NCBI RefSeq assembly: GCF_900095185.1
Contig: NZ_LT606948.1
Coordinates: 1,526,509-1,590,508, forward strand
DNA from: Polynucleobacter necessarius
Lineage (GTDB): Bacteria; Pseudomonadota; Gammaproteobacteria; Burkholderiales; Burkholderiaceae
DNA: 64,000 bases
Direction of reading: 5' to 3'
The notes beneath the pieces were generated by a model, which saw only the letters and a program-made list of their open reading frames with translations, did no database searches and was not told the origin of the DNA. The position numbers were made by a program, and so were the translations under genes. Below are positions 58,050 through 64,000 of this stretch, piece after piece (the first letter of the stretch is position 1; the number at the start of each line of letters is the position of its first letter).

Positions 58050-58415
58050 TTACACTTTCCACAAAATTTGAATGGCGTAAGCCGCACATGCTGCGAGATA
58101 CAAAACGGTCAACACTTGAAGTGTCAAACGAATGCTGACGGGCTTGATGTAATCCATCCAGATATCACGCACACCAATCCATGCGTGATAGAACAAGCTG
58201 AGGAAAGCCAAAAGAGTTAACAACTTCATAACTTGACCGCTAAACAAGCCTGACCAACCTTCATAGGTGGCGCTACCAGTGATGCAATAGTCAATCAACA
58301 AAACAATCGTAAATATCACCATCACGATTGCAGTAACACGTTGAATAATCCACTCTTTGAGGCCGTAATGAGCGCCTACAACTAAGCGTTTTGGTCCAAT
58401 TTGATAAATAGGCAT
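58050..58415 (-). CDS. sdhD: Succinate dehydrogenase membrane anchor SdhD
   Basis: 121-residue anchor with three predicted helices. Heme/quinone region: LSLFYHAWIGVRDIWMDY. N-terminus KRLVVGAHYGLKEWIIQR is typical of betaproteobacterial SdhD. It starts inside the 3' end of the extended sdhC frame. Its Shine-Dalgarno AAGGAAA sits just before the ATG. Intact. Confidence 0.93.
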   Translation of the reverse strand: MPIYQIGPKRLVVGAHYGLKEWIIQRVTAIVMVIFTIVLLIDYCITGSATYEGWSGLFSGQVMKLLTLLAFLSLFYHAWIGVRDIWMDYIKPVSIRLTLQVLTVLYLAACAAYAIQILWKV

Positions 58416-58858
58416 GAAATTTCCTTAGATGATGTGGCTGAGTACACGCCGAATAACTTAAGACCGACGACGGCAGTCAATGCCAAGCCAGTAAACAACA
58501 CAAAAATAGCGGAACGATTTGCTTCAGACTTCTCGATACCGATTTCTAAATCAAGTAGGAGATAGCGCATACCGGCACAAAAGTGGTGCAAGAAACTCCA
58601 GATCAAACCAAGGCAAATAATCTTTACCAAAATATTGCTCATGAAGGCTTGGAATTTTTGATAGCTCAATTCAGAGGCAAGGCTCTGATCAAAGAGGTAC
58701 AAGATAAAAGGCAGCAATAAAAATAACGCTGCCCCACTGATGCGGTGAAGAATCGACACCCTACCTGCCCAAGGAAGACGGTATTTAACCAATTGGGCCA
58801 GACCAATGTTTTTGTAAATCGGCCTATCTTTTTTTACATTTTGTTGTGCATCAACCAT
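58382..58858 (-). CDS. sdhC: Succinate dehydrogenase cytochrome b556 subunit, with an extended 3' end
   Basis: Membrane subunit with three helices and the b-heme ligand region (SILHRISGAALFLLL and SFLHHFCAGMRYLLLD). The open frame gives 158 residues and overlaps sdhD by 34 bases. A TAA at 58425-58427, in another frame, sits right before the sdhD Shine-Dalgarno, where the natural stop is expected. A one-base indel after GLKLFGVY probably replaced a short native ending with about 19 extra residues. The helices are untouched, so function may persist. Confidence 0.88.
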   Translation of the reverse strand: MVDAQQNVKKDRPIYKNIGLAQLVKYRLPWAGRVSILHRISGAALFLLLPFILYLFDQSLASELSYQKFQAFMSNILVKIICLGLIWSFLHHFCAGMRYLLLDLEIGIEKSEANRSAIFVLFTGLALTAVVGLKLFGVYSATSSKEISCLFIKLDQNA

Positions 58859-58993
58859 CGGTAATCTCTATCTTTCGGTGGAGTTTCTGTGTGACATATA
58901 TTGTGTCGCAACTTATTCTATTGGAAACCATAGGGGTGGTGGGGATTTTTTAGTGTTTAAAGGAGGTTTTTACTGATTTCACTCACTGAAAAC

Positions 58994-59752
58994 TTAGTGC
59001 AATTTATTCTCATAATGCCGCTCTGAAGTGTCGTATTTTGCGTGACGAATTTCTACTGGTTTATTCCCGTAGGTCAAGGCAACTCGCTCAACTGAAAGAA
59101 GTGGCGCACCCTGGGTCAGATGAAGATGCTTGGCTAGCACTTCATCGGCAACAACTGCCTTAATTTTTTCTTCAGCACACACCATATGGGTAGCGTATTG
59201 CTCTTCATAAAATGCATACATGGGTCCATGCCAAGCATTGAGTGCGTCTAGATTAAGACCTTTGAAACGTACGCCAGGCAAAAAAATCTCTTCAAAAACA
59301 ATGGGTTTTCCAGCGAAACTCTGAACTCGATCAATATGAATCAGAGGATCACCTGCCTTTAATTTAAGCAATTGAGCAGTGTATGCAGTAGCCTTAATCT
59401 TTTCACAAGACAAAAATTGATTCGTCAGGTGGAATTTTTCTCCTATATCAGGAGCCAAGCGTAAAAACCGGTACTGCCACTCATCTTCTTGATGAGTGGC
59501 AACAAAAGTCCCCTTGCCTTGTCGACGCACCAATAGATTTTGCGCTGCTAGCTCATCAATTGCCTTACGAACCGTGCCCTGGCTGACCGCATAACGGGCA
59601 GCGAGCTCCATTTCGCTAGGAATAGCCTCCCCTGGAAGCCATTCTGAGGCTTGCAAACTAGCCAAAATCATCGCCTTAATCTGCTTGTACAGTGGGCTAA
59701 ATGAGGCAACAGGCAAAGTTATATCAGGCAAACTCACTCCAAACCGCGTCAA
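58994..59752 (-). CDS. GntR-family regulator with UTRA domain (HutC subfamily)
   Basis: A 252-residue repressor-type protein. The N-terminal winged HTH is ASEWLPGEAIPSEMELAARY and VSQGTVRKAIDELAAQNLLV. A C-terminal UTRA ligand-binding domain (HIDRVQSFAGKPIVFEEIFL) follows. It is divergent from mdh and sits upstream of the sdh-gltA genes; a perfect 14-bp palindrome lies 25 bases from its start. It probably controls itself, mdh and possibly the sdh operon in response to a TCA intermediate. The ligand is unknown. Confidence 0.9.
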   Translation of the reverse strand: MTRFGVSLPDITLPVASFSPLYKQIKAMILASLQASEWLPGEAIPSEMELAARYAVSQGTVRKAIDELAAQNLLVRRQGKGTFVATHQEDEWQYRFLRLAPDIGEKFHLTNQFLSCEKIKATAYTAQLLKLKAGDPLIHIDRVQSFAGKPIVFEEIFLPGVRFKGLNLDALNAWHGPMYAFYEEQYATHMVCAEEKIKAVVADEVLAKHLHLTQGAPLLSVERVALTYGNKPVEIRHAKYDTSERHYENKLH

Positions 59753-59776
59753 TTAGATAAAATTAGCTTTATTCTA

Positions 59777-59790
59777 GTCTTATATAAGAC
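59777..59790. promoter_or_regulatory. Putative GntR operator in the gntR-mdh divergent region
   Basis: GTCTTATATAAGAC is a perfect 14-bp palindrome located 25 bases upstream of the gntR start and 112 upstream of mdh. It has the size and symmetry of GntR-family sites. I saw no second exact copy elsewhere in the window, including upstream of sdhC. Confidence 0.55.
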
Positions 59791-59902
59791 ATCATTAAAT
59801 AGTGTAAAGCTAAATTCCCTACGCTTAAATAGATAATAGAAACGTTTTTGTTACTTAACCCTCTTAATCAACCCTCTTAACCTTCCTCTGGAGTTATAAG
59901 CA

Positions 59903-60892
59903 ATGGCAAAAGCCCCAATGCGTGTCGCCGTAACCGGTGCAGCCGGTCAAATCGGATATTCCCTCTTATTCCGCATCGCCAATGGCGACCTTTTAGGCAA
60001 AGATCAGCCCGTAATCCTCCAATTACTTGAGATTCCAGATGAAAAAGCGCAGAAAGCCTTAGCTGGCGTCATGACGGAGTTAGAAGACTGCGCATTCCCA
60101 CTCTTGGCTGGAATGTCTGCCCACTCTGACCCAATGACAGCCTTTAAAGACATCGATGTCGCCTTGTTAGTTGGCGCACGCCCACGCGGTCCTGGCATGG
60201 AGCGTAAGGATTTGCTTTCTGCAAATGCACAAATTTTTACAGCTCAAGGCAAAGCCTTGAACGCAGTTGCTAAGCAAACCGTCAAAGTATTAGTAGTTGG
60301 TAACCCTGCAAACACCAATGCTTACATCGCTATGAAATCTGCGCCAGATATTCCCGCTAAGAACTTCACTGCCATGTTGCGCCTTGATCACAACCGTGCC
60401 CTTTCACAATTGGCAAGCAAGTTGAACAAACCCGTTGCTGATATCGAGAAGTTAGTTGTATGGGGCAACCATAGCCCTACGATGTACCCTGACTATCGTT
60501 TTGCAACAATCGATGGCAAGTCTGTAAAAGATGCAATTAACGATCCAGCCTGGAACAAGGATGTATTCATTCCTACGGTTGGAAAACGTGGTGCAGCGAT
60601 TATTGAAGCTCGCGGTCTTTCATCTGCAGCCTCTGCAGCGAATGCTGCAATTGATCATATTCATGACTGGGTGCTTGGTACTAACGGTAAATGGGTGACC
60701 ATGGGCATTCCATCGAAAGGTGAATATGGCATCCCTACGGAAGTGATTTACGGCTTCCCAGTAGTTTGCGAAAACAGCGAATATAAAATGATCGAAGGTT
60801 TAGAGATTGATGACTTCTCTCGTGAGCGCATGACGCATACATTGAATGAATTGCTCGAAGAACAAGCTGGCGTTAAGCACTTGCTCTCATAA
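59903..60892 (+). CDS. mdh: Malate dehydrogenase
   Basis: NAD-dependent malate to oxaloacetate step. 329 residues. The Rossmann motif is [19 protein letters not shown]. Arg-containing active-site loop [27 protein letters not shown], and catalytic His in [13 protein letters not shown] follow. GGAG lies 11 bases before the ATG. Divergent from the GntR regulator and followed by a small exported protein gene. Intact. Confidence 0.97.
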   Translation: MAKAPMRVAVTGAAGQIGYSLLFRIANGDLLGKDQPVILQLLEIPDEKAQKALAGVMTELEDCAFPLLAGMSAHSDPMTAFKDIDVALLVGARPRGPGMERKDLLSANAQIFTAQGKALNAVAKQTVKVLVVGNPANTNAYIAMKSAPDIPAKNFTAMLRLDHNRALSQLASKLNKPVADIEKLVVWGNHSPTMYPDYRFATIDGKSVKDAINDPAWNKDVFIPTVGKRGAAIIEARGLSSAASAANAAIDHIHDWVLGTNGKWVTMGIPSKGEYGIPTEVIYGFPVVCENSEYKMIEGLEIDDFSRERMTHTLNELLEEQAGVKHLLS

Positions 60893-60905
60893 GGAAAGTT
60901 AGCAC

Positions 60906-61280
60906 ATGAAAAAAAATCTTCTCGCCATTAGCGTAACACTTGCAAGCCTACTAGGCGCTGCAAATGTGAGTGCTAGTGAAGAAGCATTTACTTGGACCTG
61001 TCAGGATAGCAAGCAGTTTCAAACTATCGGTACAACTGAAAAAGCTCGACTCATTTGGGAATCAAAAACCTATGACTTGGAACGTCAAACCTCCTTACCC
61101 GGAAGCTTGCGTTACAAGAATATGAACTCAGGTTTTGACCTTGTGGTACTCGGCAATAAAGCCATGCTTTTTAACATCAAGGCTGGTGTACGACTTGCCG
61201 ATTTCTGCCAAACAGCAGAGATGAAAACTGGTAAATTGCCACACCTATTTGCTGATGCAGAACCCTTTGTGCCGAATTAA
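60906..61280 (+). CDS. Small exported protein of unknown function
   Basis: A 124-residue protein with a classical signal peptide (KKNLLAISVTLASLLGAANVSAS, cleavage after about residue 23) and two Cys residues in the mature part (TWTCQDS and ADFCQTAE), possibly a disulfide. I do not recognise a family. It is 13 bases downstream of mdh with its own Shine-Dalgarno (AAGGAAAG) and ends before a strong terminator, so it is co-transcribed with mdh and intact. Confidence 0.75.
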   Translation: MKKNLLAISVTLASLLGAANVSASEEAFTWTCQDSKQFQTIGTTEKARLIWESKTYDLERQTSLPGSLRYKNMNSGFDLVVLGNKAMLFNIKAGVRLADFCQTAEMKTGKLPHLFADAEPFVPN

Positions 61281-61300
61281 TTGCTGAACTTGCATTAAAC

Positions 61301-61329
61301 AAAAAAGCCAAGAGTGTCTCGGCTTTTTT
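61301..61329. terminator. Bidirectional rho-independent terminator
   Basis: AAAAAAGCC ... GGCTTTTTT, an inverted repeat with an 11-base loop, with T-runs on both strands. It ends the mdh unit on the plus strand and can also end the leftward DUF2863-like unit. Confidence 0.85.
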
Positions 61330-61350
61330 GTTATGTAGCTTGAATGTTGT

Positions 61351-62562
61351 TTAATGGAACAAAGGCTGCTGAGATGGAGCGTCACCCGGCATCTCAGCAT
61401 GTACTGCCTCACCCGAGCGATCCGGACATAGCGGAGCTCCACAGTCATCACAGAACTCAGGATCAAATAGCATTGCGTGACGGAATACATCCTCTACACC
61501 AGCATCATGCAAAGCATCACATATTTTCTTAATCGGACTCTCATCATCCGATAAATCATTCAAAGCATCGCTAGCTACGCTCTCACGATCATAAAGCGGC
61601 CAAATCACGCCATACATCACCTCAGCAGATCCTTTTGCGCTAAATGAAATACGGTACTCGTCTGCCTGCTCTTGCCCAAAGGCGCCCACTACACAAGATA
61701 ATCCCGCCGGAAGAATGCCCAGAGCGCTCTCTAAGAAATTAACCGCTGCACGGATACTCAAAGGACGGACATGCTTGTCTGCGAGACGGCAGTTCGTAAA
61801 ATAAGCCTCTGGTAGCAGAAGCTCAAACTCGCAACCAGGCAATAAAGATGCAATCGGATCTTGCATTGCATTCTGCCAACCGATGAGACTCACGCCCCGC
61901 TCTTGTCTTGCGGGCGACTCCTCTTGCCATTTGAAAATGGGTGAACCACTTGGGGCACTCAATGCAGCAATGATAAAGCGAGGGTCCGCCAATACAGCAA
62001 TTGTCTCTGACATGTCACGTAATTCAAGCTTAACGTCTTTTCCTGAGATCGCTGCACTTGCCAGCGCTTCTGTCAAAATACGGGTTTGACAGTGCGAATG
62101 CGGCATCTGATCAATACTGTAAAGCCACGGCACAATTGCTAGGCGAGTATCGGTGGCAGCAATAAGACTATGTATAGCCTGTGCCGTAGATTCGACCATA
62201 TTTACTGGCAATGGTTCTGAAGGTATCTGATATCGTGTATGCGCCACGATAGGCATTGCGAGCAACAATACGTCCCATTCTTGCCCCTCATCCTCAACCT
62301 TCATTGATTCTGCCAGTGTTTCTGCAATATCAGCAAGCACCTCAAATGCAACAGTATTTATACGAAAGGTTTGATCCAAGGCCGCATCAATCACATTTTG
62401 ATTTTGACTTTTCAGCAAGCGCATCAGACGCGCATTCAAACGCTCTTCCCAAAAGCGATCTTCAATTTGACTGCCAGAAGCAGCCAATGAAATGGCATCA
62501 GCCACTAGCTTCTTCACCTCGGGAGAACTCCGTTGCAATCCTTTGGTCCGGTGAACAGCCAT
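61351..62562 (-). CDS. DUF2863-like conserved protein
   Basis: A 403-residue cytoplasmic protein, probably of the betaproteobacterial DUF2863 family by overall look (HRTKGLQRSSPEVKKLVADA at the start, MPIVAHTRYQIPSEPL in the middle, MYGVIWPLYDRESVASD near the end). The C-terminus has a Cys-rich CDDCGAPLCPDRSGE motif that could bind zinc. No enzyme motif seen. The start overlaps the yaaA stop by one base. Function unknown. Family assignment is from memory and moderate. Confidence 0.65.
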   Translation of the reverse strand: MAVHRTKGLQRSSPEVKKLVADAISLAASGSQIEDRFWEERLNARLMRLLKSQNQNVIDAALDQTFRINTVAFEVLADIAETLAESMKVEDEGQEWDVLLLAMPIVAHTRYQIPSEPLPVNMVESTAQAIHSLIAATDTRLAIVPWLYSIDQMPHSHCQTRILTEALASAAISGKDVKLELRDMSETIAVLADPRFIIAALSAPSGSPIFKWQEESPARQERGVSLIGWQNAMQDPIASLLPGCEFELLLPEAYFTNCRLADKHVRPLSIRAAVNFLESALGILPAGLSCVVGAFGQEQADEYRISFSAKGSAEVMYGVIWPLYDRESVASDALNDLSDDESPIKKICDALHDAGVEDVFRHAMLFDPEFCDDCGAPLCPDRSGEAVHAEMPGDAPSQQPLFH

Positions 62563-63338
62563 TATTTTCTCTCTGTCCTTCTAAATACTGGCTTCTCTGG
62601 CTTAGAGTCAGCCGCATAATATTTGTAACCATCCAAGTTAAAACTTTTTAAATCCGCTGGATCGGTAATACGATTCTCCACAACATAACGAGCCATTAGA
62701 CCGCGAGCGCGCTTGGCATAAAAGGAAATAATCTTGTACTTGCCATCCTTAGCACCCTGGAAAACCGGGGAAACAATGGGGCAATTTAATTCCTTCGGTT
62801 GAAGCACCTTAAAGTACTCCTCTGAAGCCAAATTAAGGAGCACAGGCTTCTTTTGCTTTTCCAGAATCTTCTTAATTGAATCGAGCACACGACTTCCCCA
62901 AAATGCATAGAGATCTTTTCCTCTGACATTTTTAAAAGAAGTGCCCATCTCAAGGCGATAAGGCTGCATTAAATCCAAGGGCTTTAGTGCGCCATAGAGA
63001 CCGGACAATATGCGAATATGGTCTTGAGCAAACTGAACAGACTTTGCATCCAGAGTTTTAACGTCAAATCCATCGTAGAGATCCCCATCAAAGGCATAAA
63101 TTGCCGGCTTGCTATTTGCCTCTGTGAATTTCTTGGACCAATCCCGATAGCGCCCAACGTTTAGCGCGGCCAATTGATCCGACAAACCCATTAATTTGGC
63201 GATGTCCTGTGGGGCGAGCCTCTTGAGCTCAGCAATCAACTTAGCCGACTCGGTGACAAACTCAGGCAAGGTTGGAGCCTTAACCTTAACAGGGGTCTTG
63301 TAATCCAAGGATTTAGCAGGTGAAAGAACGATCAGCAT
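62562..63338 (-). CDS. yaaA: Peroxide stress protein YaaA
   Basis: A 258-residue YaaA/UPF0246 protein: MLIVLSPAKSLDYKTPV at the N-terminus, YDGFDVKTLDAKSVQFAQDH, and C-terminal FYAKRARGLMARYVVE. In E. coli it lowers free iron under peroxide stress and binds DNA. Translationally coupled with the downstream DUF2863-like gene. Intact. Confidence 0.94.
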   Translation of the reverse strand: MLIVLSPAKSLDYKTPVKVKAPTLPEFVTESAKLIAELKRLAPQDIAKLMGLSDQLAALNVGRYRDWSKKFTEANSKPAIYAFDGDLYDGFDVKTLDAKSVQFAQDHIRILSGLYGALKPLDLMQPYRLEMGTSFKNVRGKDLYAFWGSRVLDSIKKILEKQKKPVLLNLASEEYFKVLQPKELNCPIVSPVFQGAKDGKYKIISFYAKRARGLMARYVVENRITDPADLKSFNLDGYKYYAADSKPEKPVFRRTERK

Positions 63339-63459
63339 GGCACAATTTGTTTATATATTTTTTACCATTCTAGCGACTACTGAATAGATCCACATTAATT
63401 GACAGACTTCTGACCCACCCCTTTATAAGTTCTTTAGCTAGCCCTTCTTTCCCAAGTCA

Positions 63460-64000
63460 ACTACCAAATTCTGACTACCATACTAGCTTGCGTTAGCCCT
63501 GGTGACGAAGTGATCAGGATCGAACCCACATACGATGGCTATCGTCCATCAATCGAATTAGCTGGGGGGCAAGCCATTACGATTTCTCTACAAGCAATGC
63601 GTGATGATTCCAGACAAGTAACCTCCTATGAAATTCCATGAGACGCCTTGGCCAAGAACATTAATCCTCATACGAGCTTACTCATTATCAATACACCACA
63701 CAACCCAACTGGTATGGTTTGGCATAGAGCAGCTCTAGATCGTTTAGCTAACCTTGTAAGAGATTCCAACGCTTTGATTTTGAGTGATGAGGTCTATGAA
63801 CATATGGTGCATGACGGAGCACAACACCATAGCGTCTCCTCTCATCCCGAGCTGGCAGAAAGGAGCTTCGGTAAGACCTAGCATGTGATAGGCACGAAAG
63901 TGGGTTATGTTGCAGCGCCATTCAAGTTAACCGACGAGTGCAGGAAAGTCCACCAGTTCAATGTGTTTACTGTGAATACCCCAATGCAGTATGGGCTTGC
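63460..64000 (+). pseudogene. Broken class I/II aminotransferase (YbdL-like), continuing past the right edge
   Basis: PLP aminotransferase sequence without its N-terminus: LACVSPGDEVIRIEPTYDGY, ELAGGQAI and YEIP. A TGA replaces Trp before DALAKNINPHTSLLIINTPH. Then NPTGMVWHRAALDRL and ILSDEVYEHM lead to SFGKT (the PLP-Lys motif), followed by a TAG and HVIGTKVGYVAAP. The GKTYHVTGWK consensus is thus broken by a stop and a substitution. Related enzymes act on methionine or other amino acids. The remainder lies beyond base 64000. Confidence 0.85.

Noticed and set aside
58880..58925. GACA-TATATTG-TGTC upstream of sdhC as an operator.
   Set aside because: Only 4-bp arms, and it does not match the gntR-mdh palindrome; too weak to report as a site.
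39103..61280. Possible horizontal island or novel system in the second half of the window.
   Set aside because: All genes are core metabolism in conserved Burkholderiales order; no integrase, direct repeats, CRISPR array or toxin-antitoxin pair seen.

Overview
The window looks like a chromosome segment of a betaproteobacterium of the family Burkholderiaceae. It most resembles Polynucleobacter, and the heavy pseudogene load fits the endosymbiotic P. necessarius lineage. This is an inference from gene order and protein motifs; no database search was run. Three Burkholderiales-type neighbourhoods are intact: sucA-sucB-lpdA-zapE; thrS-infC-rpmI-rplT-pheS-pheT-ihfA; and mdh | gntR | sdhC-sdhD-sdhA-sdhB-sdhE-gltA followed by leuC-leuD-leuB-asd-fimV-truA-trpF-trpB-trpA-accD-folC-dedD-cvpA-purF. 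Most genes are on the minus strand.

Layout. 1-8.1 kb: 5' part of trpS, a PHP phosphoesterase, zapE and the 2-oxoglutarate dehydrogenase genes. 8.1-10.5 kb: a broken excisionase/receiver gene, an H-NS family gene in AT-rich DNA, a thioesterase, tRNA-Pro(GGG) and a frameshifted merR. 10.5-19.9 kb: ihfA, pheT, pheS, rplT, rpmI, infC, thrS, tRNA-Val(GAC) and relA. 19.9-39 kb: an accessory zone dominated by decay. Intact there are ETF-QO, a YbiT-type ABC-F ATPase, mnmH, a hotdog thioesterase, a TsuA-like YeeE/YedE transporter, soxZ and soxY. Broken are an alpha/beta hydrolase, probably a CDF transporter, both CoA-transferase subunits, a glyoxalase, an acyltransferase-like gene, a DUF1289 gene, a queuosine-precursor-type transporter, a glutaryl-CoA dehydrogenase tail, a DUF442 phosphatase, two short YeeE genes, soxC, D, A, X, B and an adjacent metallo-beta-lactamase, an ArsR regulator, a modC-like ATPase and metZ. 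39-61.3 kb: the long biosynthetic and TCA blocks, essentially intact. 61.3-64 kb: a DUF2863-like gene, yaaA and a broken aminotransferase.

Function. Retained genes serve core energy metabolism (TCA cycle, electron transfer to quinone), Leu/Trp/Asp-family and purine synthesis, translation and the stringent response. Lost genes serve thiosulfate oxidation, sulfur-based methionine synthesis, ketone-body and glutarate catabolism, detoxification and regulation. That pattern suits a heterotroph that has moved to a sheltered host environment.

I found no convincing undescribed multi-gene system. The most unusual signals are structural. A 53-bp stretch of metZ is copied in inverted orientation into the 5' part of the same gene. 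There is a perfect 15-bp-arm palindrome inside pheS and a 12-bp-arm hairpin inside the CDF gene. Deletions have joined soxX to soxB, soxB to a metallo-beta-lactamase, and soxC to soxD. infC appears to start at AUC.
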